Positions 1 to 5,297 of a stretch of DNA of 5,297 nt are shown in pieces. The first letter of the stretch is position 1. Every line of letters begins with the position of its first letter. Made by a program: the position numbers and the translations under genes. Source of the stretch: Pseudomonadota bacterium (GTDB taxonomy: Bacteria; Pseudomonadota; Gammaproteobacteria; Steroidobacterales; Steroidobacteraceae); contig JAJYTX010000246.1 in assembly GCA_021792815.1 (NCBI GenBank), positions 1 to 5,297 on the forward strand, written 5' to 3'. Below the pieces are notes generated by a model. The model ran no database searches and was not told the DNA's origin. It saw only the letters and a program-made list of their open reading frames with translations.

Positions 1-2
1 GT

Positions 3-143
3 AAGCACCTGCCGAAGGTTCCAAACGAAGTTCGCCGCGCCGGTTCCGCTGCAGTCTCGCAGTACCTGGCGTTCCGCACCCGACAGCCCGCCCGGGGCGG
101 CTCGCCCTTCATCGTCGAGCACATCGAAGTCGCAACCTGCTGA
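3..143 (+). CDS. C-terminal end of an unrecognised protein (5' end outside the window)
   Basis: An open frame enters from the left edge and runs 46 codons to a TGA at 141-143. Third positions are mostly G or C, as in the other genes here, which supports real coding. The visible tail is basic in its first half (KHLPKVPNEVRRAG) and ends in FIVEHIEVATC, with a cysteine as the last residue. I recognise no domain or motif, so no function is proposed. The next gene on the same strand begins 3 or 120 nt downstream, depending on which start it uses, so the two could be co-transcribed. The main doubt is that only a short piece is visible. Confidence 0.5.
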   Translation, partial: KHLPKVPNEVRRAGSAAVSQYLAFRTRQPARGGSPFIVEHIEVATC

Positions 144-263
144 GCGGTGCGGTCGGGTAGCGCCGACCGGCGCGCCGCGAGCCCGGCGCATTTTGCGGCG
201 CAGCCGTGGGAATCCTTGCGCCCGGTCACAGCGGCGGACCGGGCGGCCGATTATGGTCAAACC

Positions 264-1502
264 ATGATATCGCCGTCGCCGAACGCCGAGGCGCTGCCGG
301 ACTCGCCCTACGCGGCGGAACTGCGCGAGCAGCCGGTCGCGAGGCGCTTTGCGCCTGCGGTGGAAGCCGAATACCTGCGCAGCCGCCTGCGCAAGGAGCG
401 CACGCTGGTGCGGCTCGCGTCCACCCTGGCGCTGCTGCTGCTCGGTCTGCGTGCGCTCGATGTGCTCACGAGCGACCCGGGCAAGCGGCTGTCCCTGATG
501 GCCTTCACGGCGGCGCTCGCCAGCACCATCGTGCTGGCCTGGCTCGCCTGGAGTCGCGGCTACGAGCGGCGCTATCTGCCCTGGGCCGAGGTATTGGTCC
601 CGCTCAGAAACTGCCTGATCGCGGCACATGTCGTGCGCATCGCGGCACAGGGACAGGTCGAGATTCTGATGCTGCTGCCGATGCTGCTGATCAGTCCGTT
701 CTATTTCCTCGGGCTGCGCTACCGTGCAGCGCTGCTCACGGCGGCTCTCAGCGTGGCGAGCATGGCGGCCACCGCCCTGGAATTTCACCTGCGGACGCCG
801 ATGGCGCTGCGCGGCGGCGTGCTGCTCGCCGTTTTGCTGGTCGTGATCGCCATTGGCGCCCGTCAGCTGGAAAAACTCTCGCGCCGGTCCTTTCTGGAAA
901 ATCGTATCGTGGCCGAGTTGTCGCAGCACGACTCGCTGACCTGGGCCAAGAACCGGCGGGTGTTCGATGAGGATCTGCCGCGCCTGTGGCGCCAGGCGGT
1001 GAGTGATGCGCGCTCGCTCGCGATTCTCGTGATCGACGTCGATGACTTCAAGGCGTACAACGACCGATACGGGCATCAGTCCGGTGACACCGTGCTGCGG
1101 CAGGTGGCGCTCGCGATTCAGCAGCAGGCGCGCCGGCCGCTCGATCTCGTGGCGCGCTACGGCGGCGAGGAGTTCGCGGTGATCCTTTACGATACCGATG
1201 ACGGCGGCGCGCGGAGCGCGGCAGAGAGCATGCGCCGGGCGGTCGAAGCCCTCGCGATCGAGCATCGAGCCTCACGGTCGAGCACCGTCGTGACCATCAG
1301 TATCGGTGTGGCCGTGGTTTCACCCACGGCGGGCCGCAACGCGCTCGGCGTCGTGCAACTCGCGGACGAGGCACTCTATCGGGCCAAGTCAAAAGGCCGC
1401 AATCGCGTCGAGATGATGGACGACACGGAGCACCGCATGATGGTGACCGGAGTATTCTCCAGCGCGGAATTTCCGGCATTCGGACAGCGCGCGGCCGACT
1501 GA
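264..1502 (+). CDS. Membrane-anchored GGDEF diguanylate cyclase
   Basis: Predicted to make cyclic di-GMP from two GTP at the inner membrane. Counting from ATG 264 (412 aa), a cytoplasmic N-terminus of about 50 residues is followed by hydrophobic segments near residues 51-68, 77-97, 107-127 (weak), 132-151, 155-173 and 184-199, so about six helices with very short loops. The GGDEF domain covers about 215-390. It shows the nucleotide/metal region DVDDFKAYNDRYGH (from D258) and the active site GGEEF (300-304). An RxxD inhibitory site (R291-D294) lies at the usual spacing before it, so product inhibition is expected. No EAL domain or known sensory domain is visible; the membrane part is presumably the sensor. 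The start is uncertain: in-frame GTG 147 and TTG 216 would add 39 or 16 residues, and none of the starts has a clear ribosome binding site. ATG 264 was chosen because the extra residues look like disordered filler. The gene converges on the dehydrogenase operon and shows no functional link to it. Confidence 0.9.
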   Translation: MISPSPNAEALPDSPYAAELREQPVARRFAPAVEAEYLRSRLRKERTLVRLASTLALLLLGLRALDVLTSDPGKRLSLMAFTAALASTIVLAWLAWSRGYERRYLPWAEVLVPLRNCLIAAHVVRIAAQGQVEILMLLPMLLISPFYFLGLRYRAALLTAALSVASMAATALEFHLRTPMALRGGVLLAVLLVVIAIGARQLEKLSRRSFLENRIVAELSQHDSLTWAKNRRVFDEDLPRLWRQAVSDARSLAILVIDVDDFKAYNDRYGHQSGDTVLRQVALAIQQQARRPLDLVARYGGEEFAVILYDTDDGGARSAAESMRRAVEALAIEHRASRSSTVVTISIGVAVVSPTAGRNALGVVQLADEALYRAKSKGRNRVEMMDDTEHRMMVTGVFSSAEFPAFGQRAAD

Positions 1503-1503
1503 C

Positions 1504-1549
1504 GAGCCGCTCGCGCGTCGCCTCTCAGCGCTGCGGCGCGAGGCGGCTC
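1504..1549. terminator. Imperfect GC-rich hairpin at a convergent gene junction (possible bidirectional terminator)
   Basis: Bases 1504-1510 (GAGCCGC) pair with 1543-1549 (GCGGCTC), and 1511-1516 (TCGCGC) pair with 1536-1541 (GCGCGA), leaving G1542 as a bulge and a loop of about 19 nt. A competing 6-bp stem pairs 1519-1524 with 1540-1545. The element lies between the convergent stop codons of the diguanylate cyclase and the carrier protein genes, and its right arm is inside the last codons of the latter. Neither side has a T-run, so it is not a canonical intrinsic terminator. The position favours a role in ending transcription, but GC-rich DNA forms such stems by chance. Confidence 0.3.
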
Positions 1550-1779
1550 TGCACGAACTCGCCGGCCGAGCGCAGGTTCGCCAGCCTCGGGTAGTCGGTC
1601 TCGGCGATCTCGATGCCAAACGCCTCGCTCACCGCGCCGGCGAAGTGCAGCGCGTCCATCGAGTCGAAGTCGAACTGGTCGCGCAGGTCGCGCTCAGGGT
1701 CGATGCTCCCGGGCGCGATGTCCGGGGCGATGTCCGTAAGCAGCAGCAGCAGCCGGGCGCGGATTTCGTTGAGGTCCAT
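1525..1779 (-). CDS. Acyl carrier protein (phosphopantetheine-binding), last gene of the dehydrogenase operon
   Basis: An 84-residue, mainly acidic protein of normal carrier-protein length. It should carry an acyl group as a thioester on a 4'-phosphopantetheine arm. The attachment site is Ser40 in the motif FDFDSMDALHF, the DSL/DSM signature at the start of helix II. The first helix holds a run of five leucines (10-14), and the C-terminal helix ends in SAGEFVQSRL. The start is the only Met in this part of the frame, with GAGGG at 1790-1794 about 10 nt upstream. It begins 17 nt after the E2 stop, so it is very likely co-transcribed with E1 and E2. It is not the housekeeping AcpP by context (no fab genes) and its DSMD motif differs from the usual DSLD. 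Possible roles are acceptor of an acyl group from the complex, donor of an octanoyl group for lipoylation, or part of an unseen biosynthetic pathway. The family call is firm; the partner is inferred. Confidence 0.9.
   Translation of the reverse strand: MDLNEIRARLLLLLTDIAPDIAPGSIDPERDLRDQFDFDSMDALHFAGAVSEAFGIEIAETDYPRLANLRSAGEFVQSRLAPQR
1741..1752. repeat. Short CAG x4 trinucleotide repeat within the acyl carrier protein gene
   Basis: Four perfect CAG units on the + strand read as CTG leucine codons on the coding strand, and with the adjoining CTT codon they give the five-leucine run in helix I of the carrier protein. Any length change by slippage would stay in frame. This is probably just codon bias in a leucine-rich helix. 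Confidence 0.5.
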
Positions 1780-1796
1780 CGAGGCGATACCCTCGC

Positions 1797-2975
1797 TCAA
1801 AGCGCCTGCGGGCGGGCGAGCAGCTCGCCGATCGCGCGCAGGAAGCGCGCGCCCGAGCGGCCTTCGGTGACCCGGTGATCGGCCGCGAGCGAAAGGACCA
1901 GCACCGGTCGGACGAGCAGCCGCTGATCCTCGACCCACGGCTGATCGCGGATCGTCCCGGCGCCGATGATCGCCACCTGAGGCGGATTGATGATCGGATA
2001 GAGCACATCGACACCCTCGGTGCCGAGGCTCGTGAGGGTGATCGTTGCGGCGGCGAACTCCCCGGAGCGCAGATGGCCGGCGCGCACGCGCTCGACGAGC
2101 GCACTGAAGTCCCGCATCAGAGTCGCGAGGTCTTTCCGGTCGGCATCGAGCAGTGCCGGAGCCACCAGTCCGCCGCCGCGAACCGCGATGGCGACACCGG
2201 CATGAACCGCGGTGGAGCGTTCGAATCGTCCGTTGCGGAAGTGACCGTTGAAACCCTCGATGCGCGCGGCCGCGAGCGCCACCGCTTTGGTGATCAGTAC
2301 GGCCTCGATCAGCCGGTCGCGGACGGGAAGCTCGGCGTTGCGACGCTTCAGCCAGTCGCGTGCGGGGCCGAAGTCCACGGAGTGCCCGAGATAGTAATGA
2401 GGGATGTCGCGCTTGGCACGTGCCATCGCGGCGCCGATCGCGGCACGCATCGTCGCGCGCGCGTCGGCCGGCGTGCTCGGTTGATGCGCCGCGAGCTTCT
2501 CGACATCCGCGACGTGCACGATGCCGGTGGCCTCTCGCTCGAGGTCCTGGAGTGAGACGCCGAGCTCGTGGGCGCGGCGGCGCGCGGCCGGAGACAGGCG
2601 GGCGTGCCGGGCCGCTGGCTCGCCCGATTCCGGCCCGACAGGCTGGGCGGGTTTCGCGGCAGCCTGGGTGGCAGCGGCAGCCGGCACGGGCGGTTCCGCC
2701 TGCGCACCCGGCGGCAGCGAGGGCCCATGGGCGGGTCCTTCGACCTCGAGGCGGGCGAGTACCGCACCGACCGCTACCCTCGTCCCGGGCGGGACCACTT
2801 GCTCGAGTACCCGCCCGTCGTCGTACGACTCGACATCGATCAGTCCCTTGGTCGTCTCGACGGTCGCGAGCGGCTCGCCGCGCCGGATGCGCTCTCCGGG
2901 TTTCTTCAGCCATGCGCTGAGCACGGCGCTTTCCATGTCGGCGCCGAGCGAAGGCAGGCGGAAATCACTCTGCAT
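1797..2975 (-). CDS. pdhC: E2 component of a pyruvate-type 2-oxoacid dehydrogenase complex (dihydrolipoamide acyltransferase)
   Basis: 392 aa. It takes the acyl group from E1 on a swinging lipoyl arm and passes it to CoA. Domains in order: one lipoyl domain (about 1-80, lipoyl lysine K43 in [12 protein letters not shown]), an Ala/Pro-rich linker (about 82-120), a peripheral-subunit-binding domain (about 122-160, from [14 protein letters not shown]), and the acyltransferase core (about 170-392) with [20 protein letters not shown], the [13 protein letters not shown] stretch and the catalytic DHRVTEG motif (His367). Two oddities: the usual Asp of DHRxxDG is Glu371, and the glycine-rich loop expected in the binding domain (GxGxxGxI type) is replaced by EREATGIVH. 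With one lipoyl domain and under 400 residues it is compact. ATG 2975 overlaps the E1 beta gene by 11 nt, so translation is probably coupled; a weak GGGA lies 6 nt upstream. The frame is open to 3185, but the extra residues are a shadow of E1 beta. The symbol follows complex type and gene order; acetoin or branched-chain substrates are less likely given the E1 alpha sequence. Confidence 0.93.
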   Translation of the reverse strand: MQSDFRLPSLGADMESAVLSAWLKKPGERIRRGEPLATVETTKGLIDVESYDDGRVLEQVVPPGTRVAVGAVLARLEVEGPAHGPSLPPGAQAEPPVPAAAATQAAAKPAQPVGPESGEPAARHARLSPAARRRAHELGVSLQDLEREATGIVHVADVEKLAAHQPSTPADARATMRAAIGAAMARAKRDIPHYYLGHSVDFGPARDWLKRRNAELPVRDRLIEAVLITKAVALAAARIEGFNGHFRNGRFERSTAVHAGVAIAVRGGGLVAPALLDADRKDLATLMRDFSALVERVRAGHLRSGEFAAATITLTSLGTEGVDVLYPIINPPQVAIIGAGTIRDQPWVEDQRLLVRPVLVLSLAADHRVTEGRSGARFLRAIGELLARPQAL

Positions 2976-3996
2976 CAGGCGTCCCGTTGCCCGCCAGGAC
3001 GGCGCGCGCGGCCGTGACGATGCGCGCAGGGCTCGGGAGCGCGGCATCCTCGAGATGCTTTGCGTACGGCACCGGCACTTCCGCGGTGCACACCCGCGCC
3101 ACGGGGGCATCGAGATCGTAGAAGGCCTGTTCGATGATGCGGGTGGTGAGCTCGGCGGCAAGACTGCCGCTGCGCCAGCCCTCATCGACGATCAGCGCGC
3201 GGCGTGTGCGTCGCACGCTCGCCATGATGGTTGTATCGTCGAGCGGCCGCAGCGTGCGCAGATCGAGCACCTCAACCTCGACTCCCTCATGGGCGAGCTG
3301 CTCGGCGGCGGTGAGGCATTTGTACAGGCTCCAGCCGTAGCTGATGAGCGTCAGATCCCGGCCGCGGCGGCGGATGGCCGCGCGATCGAGGTCGACCCGT
3401 TGCAGGCCCGGGGTAACCTCGCCCTCCAGGTTGTAAAGGTGCAGATGCTCGAAAAGCAGTACCGGATCGGGGCACTCGAGTGCGGCGGGGAGCATGAAGC
3501 GCGCATCGTCGAGGCTCGCCGCCGCGAGGATCCGCAGCCCGGGGATATGGGCATACCAGCCCTCGAGACTGTGGGAGTGCTGCGCCGCAAGTTGCCGTCC
3601 CGCGCCGGTCGCAAGCCGGATGACCAGCGGGACGTTGAGCTGCCCACCGGACATGTGACTCAGCGTCGCGGCGTTGTTCACGATCTGATCGAGCGCCAGC
3701 AGGCTGAAATTGACGGTCATGATCTCGACGATGGGACGCAGACCACCCAGCGCCGCGCCGATGCCCGTGCCGACGAAGGCCGACTCGCACAGCGGGGTGT
3801 CACGGATGCGCTCCGCCCCGAACTCCTCGAGCAGCCCCTTGCTGACCGCGTAGCTGCCGCCGTACCGGCCCACGTCCTCTCCCATCAGGAATACACGCGG
3901 GTCGGACCGCATCGCCTCTCGGATGGCCTCCCGCACGGCATCACGGTACGTCATGCGCACTGGCCGGGTGGTGGCCTGGGGGCTCGGGGCGTTCAT
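2965..3996 (-). CDS. pdhB: E1 beta subunit of a pyruvate-type 2-oxoacid dehydrogenase
   Basis: 343 aa, close to the usual length of about 325-340 for separate E1 beta chains. With E1 alpha it forms the thiamine-diphosphate-dependent heterotetramer that decarboxylates the 2-oxoacid and reductively acylates lipoyl-E2. Visible signatures: [15 protein letters not shown] at the N-terminus, [12 protein letters not shown] with the thiamine-activating glutamate (E40), [20 protein letters not shown], and [21 protein letters not shown] around H140 with the conserved active-site His region. The C-terminal transketolase-like domain shows DLRTLRPLD and later [19 protein letters not shown] 3996 was chosen, 13 nt after the E1 alpha stop. 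Longer versions run into the E1 alpha gene as out-of-family residues. ATG 3954 is a possible shorter start at the conserved MTYRDA. There is no clear ribosome binding site, which suggests coupling to E1 alpha translation. Confidence 0.94.
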   Translation of the reverse strand: MNAPSPQATTRPVRMTYRDAVREAIREAMRSDPRVFLMGEDVGRYGGSYAVSKGLLEEFGAERIRDTPLCESAFVGTGIGAALGGLRPIVEIMTVNFSLLALDQIVNNAATLSHMSGGQLNVPLVIRLATGAGRQLAAQHSHSLEGWYAHIPGLRILAAASLDDARFMLPAALECPDPVLLFEHLHLYNLEGEVTPGLQRVDLDRAAIRRRGRDLTLISYGWSLYKCLTAAEQLAHEGVEVEVLDLRTLRPLDDTTIMASVRRTRRALIVDEGWRSGSLAAELTTRIIEQAFYDLDAPVARVCTAEVPVPYAKHLEDAALPSPARIVTAARAVLAGNGTPDAE

Positions 3997-4009
3997 GGCG
4001 CCGGGAGCT

Positions 4010-4999
4010 TCAAGCCGGCTGCTCCGCGTACACGAAGCGCTGCAGATCCTCCACCGGCTCCCAGGCCGAGCCTTCGGCGAAACCGACTGCCGCTTCGACT
4101 TCGGCGCGCGCATCGCGCTCGAGCCGTTGATAGTCGTCCTCGCTCATCAGTCCGAGCGTCTTCAGGCGGGTGGTGAGCGAGATGATCGGACCCTTCTGCT
4201 GCCAGGCTTCGATCTCGGCCTTGTCGCGGTAGAGCTGTGGATCGAACATGGAGTGGGCCCGGAACCGATAGGTGCGCATCTCGAGCAGCATCGGCGCGCC
4301 GGTGCGGCGAATCCTCTCGACGGCGCCGCTCACCGCCTGCTGCACGGCGAACACATCCATGCCGTCCACCGCGGCCGCATCGATCCGGTAACCGGCTGCC
4401 TTGAGGGTGATGTCGGTCTGCGCCTGCGCGCGCTCGAGCGCCGTGCCCATCGCGTACAGATTGTTCTCGCAGAGAAACAGCAGCGGCAGTCGCCACAGCG
4501 AGGCGAGGTTCAGCGACTCGTGAAATTCCCCCTCGGCCACCGCGCCGTCTCCGAACAGGCAGACCGCGATGGCGCTCGTGTGCTTGAGCTTCTCCGCGAG
4601 CGCCAGCCCGACGGCAAGCGGCAAACCGCCGGCGACGATGGCGTTGCCCCCGTAGAAGCGTCGGGACACATCGAACAGATGCATCGAGCCGCCGCGACCG
4701 CGACTGCATCCGGTCTGCTTCCCGTAGAGCTCCGCCATCAGCGCGTTCATGGGAATGCCGCGCGCGATCGCGTGCCCATGCTCGCGGTAGGTCGAGACGA
4801 TCGCATCGGAGGGCTGCAGCGCATGCATCGTTCCGACGGCAACGGCTTCCTCGCCGTTGCACAGATGCAGGAAGCCGCGGATCTTCATCTGTCCGTAAAG
4901 CTGATAACAGCGGTCTTCGAAGCAGCGGATGCGCAGCATGCCGAGCAGCAGCTCCAGGCCGTGCTCCCGGGTCATGGCCGCTTCGACGGCTGCGCTCAT
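4010..4999 (-). CDS. pdhA: E1 alpha subunit of a pyruvate-type 2-oxoacid dehydrogenase
   Basis: 329 aa, thiamine-diphosphate-binding subunit that decarboxylates the 2-oxoacid. The cofactor motif is textbook: G150-D151-G152, exactly 26 residues, then N179-N180 (GDG...CENN). Pyruvate-type signatures are [37 protein letters not shown] and the loop [10 protein letters not shown] (H249, S250). These match the mitochondrial-type PDH alpha subunit better than acetoin or branched-chain enzymes. Regulation by kinase on the loop serine is known in eukaryotes; nothing in this window shows it here. The start ATG at 4999 overlaps the upstream ligase stop as ATGA and has a strong ribosome binding site, GAGGGAG at 5004-5010. 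The internal Met9 is the only nearby alternative. The family assignment is firm; pyruvate as substrate is inferred from similarity. Confidence 0.94.
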   Translation of the reverse strand: MSAAVEAAMTREHGLELLLGMLRIRCFEDRCYQLYGQMKIRGFLHLCNGEEAVAVGTMHALQPSDAIVSTYREHGHAIARGIPMNALMAELYGKQTGCSRGRGGSMHLFDVSRRFYGGNAIVAGGLPLAVGLALAEKLKHTSAIAVCLFGDGAVAEGEFHESLNLASLWRLPLLFLCENNLYAMGTALERAQAQTDITLKAAGYRIDAAAVDGMDVFAVQQAVSGAVERIRRTGAPMLLEMRTYRFRAHSMFDPQLYRDKAEIEAWQQKGPIISLTTRLKTLGLMSEDDYQRLERDARAEVEAAVGFAEGSAWEPVEDLQRFVYAEQPA

Positions 5000-5297
5000 G
5001 GCGCTCCCTCGAGGGTCGAGAGATCTCCCTCCGGAAGACCGAGCTCGCGGGCGCGCAGCAGCCGGCGCATGATTTTGCCGCTGCGGGTGCGGGGCAGGCT
5101 GTCACTGAAGGCGATCTCGCGCGGGGCCACGGCGGCCCCGAGCAGCCGGCGCGCATGCCCAAGGATGCCGCGACGCAGCGTGTCACTCGCCGCGAAGCCG
5201 CTGCGCAGTTCGACGAAGGCCTTGACCGCCTGACCGGCGATCGGATCGGGGATGCCGATGACCGCGGCCTGCGCCACCGCGGGATGAGTCATGAGCG
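4996..5297 (-). CDS. C-terminal domain of an AMP-forming acetyl/acyl-CoA synthetase (5' part outside the window)
   Basis: The frame is open from the right edge to a TGA at 4996-4998, giving about 99 residues. This is the mobile C-terminal domain of the ANL superfamily, which swings to catalyse thioester formation after adenylation. [25 protein letters not shown] is typical of the family start (shown here as fragments [11 protein letters not shown] and [10 protein letters not shown]). The A10 motif [19 protein letters not shown] holds the catalytic lysine (Lys at 5074-5076 region), and the tail [11 protein letters not shown] resembles acetate--CoA ligases. The Met at 5290-5292 is internal: codons continue upstream, so it is not the start. 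The short C-terminus lacks the extra helix of E. coli Acs. The substrate (acetate or another short acid) cannot be settled from this piece. It overlaps the E1 alpha gene by 4 nt, so it shares the operon. Confidence 0.9.
   Translation of the reverse strand, partial: LMTHPAVAQAAVIGIPDPIAGQAVKAFVELRSGFAASDTLRRGILGHARRLLGAAVAPREIAFSDSLPRTRSGKIMRRLLRARELGLPEGDLSTLEGAP
5004..5010 (-). promoter_or_regulatory. Ribosome binding site of the E1 alpha gene
   Basis: GAGGGAG on the - strand ends 4 nt before ATG 4999. It is the clearest Shine-Dalgarno sequence in the window and fixes the E1 alpha start, inside the coding region of the upstream ligase gene. Confidence 0.75.

Noticed and set aside
193..257. 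Possible promoter before ATG 264 (TTGCGG or TTGCGC with TATGGT)
   Set aside because: The spacing between the candidate -35 and -10 boxes is far from 16-18 nt, so no promoter is supported.
206..970. A 254-codon + strand frame inside the diguanylate cyclase gene
   Set aside because: It is an out-of-register reading of a gene with intact GGDEF motifs, and its composition is Gly/Ala/Arg-rich.
1525..2913. A 462-residue reading of the carrier-protein frame extended upstream through the E2 gene
   Set aside because: The upstream part is an Arg-rich out-of-frame reading of E2. Only the last 84 residues form a proper carrier-protein fold, starting at ATG 1779.
2521..4176. Long + strand open frame of 551 codons opposite E2, E1 beta and E1 alpha
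   Set aside because: It lies antisense to three genes with clear family motifs, its translation is low-complexity Arg/Ala/Gly/Ser-rich, and it crosses gene boundaries. It is a typical high-GC shadow frame.
3993..5186. Frame of 397 codons on the same strand as E1 alpha in another register
   Set aside because: It overlaps E1 alpha almost fully, and its Arg-rich translation has no motif.
3923..5233. Long + strand open frame of 436 codons opposite E1 alpha and the ligase end
   Set aside because: It is antisense to E1 alpha, which has exact GDG-X26-NN spacing. The frame shows no recognisable domain.
1..5297. CRISPR arrays, tRNA or rRNA genes, insertion sequences, riboswitches
   Set aside because: No repeat-spacer pattern, cloverleaf, transposase, terminal repeat or known leader structure was seen; nearly all of the window is protein-coding.

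Overview
The window is dense, high-GC coding DNA with G/C-rich third codon positions, and no sign of mobile DNA. The gene types and codon bias suggest a high-GC proteobacterium, probably of the gamma/beta group. That placement is inferred from style and gene order, not from a marker gene.

Left part, + strand. Bases 3-143 are the last 46 codons of an unrecognised gene that starts outside the window. It is followed by a membrane-anchored GGDEF diguanylate cyclase (best start ATG 264, stop 1500-1502) with about six transmembrane segments, an intact GGEEF active site and an intact RxxD inhibitory site.

Right part, - strand, read from right to left. A tightly packed run of five genes looks like one operon: the C-terminal end of an AMP-forming acyl/acetyl-CoA synthetase (its start lies off the right edge), pyruvate dehydrogenase-type E1 alpha, E1 beta, a single-lipoyl-domain E2 acyltransferase, and a discrete acyl carrier protein. 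The junctions are a 4-nt ATGA overlap, a 13-nt gap, an 11-nt overlap and a 17-nt gap. The operon's promoter must lie to the right of the window. The operon converges on the diguanylate cyclase gene, with only 22 nt between the two stop codons. An imperfect GC-rich hairpin sits over that junction.

Functionally, the operon joins two routes to acetyl-CoA: acetate activation by the ligase, and oxidative decarboxylation of a 2-oxoacid by E1/E2. It adds a carrier protein that could accept an acyl group. No E3 (dihydrolipoyl dehydrogenase) is present here. The most interesting point is the acyl carrier protein at the end of a 2-oxoacid dehydrogenase operon. Its E2 partner has Glu in place of the usual catalytic-motif Asp and a degenerate peripheral-subunit-binding domain. 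This would fit a specialised acyl-transfer system, but the sequence alone does not prove it.
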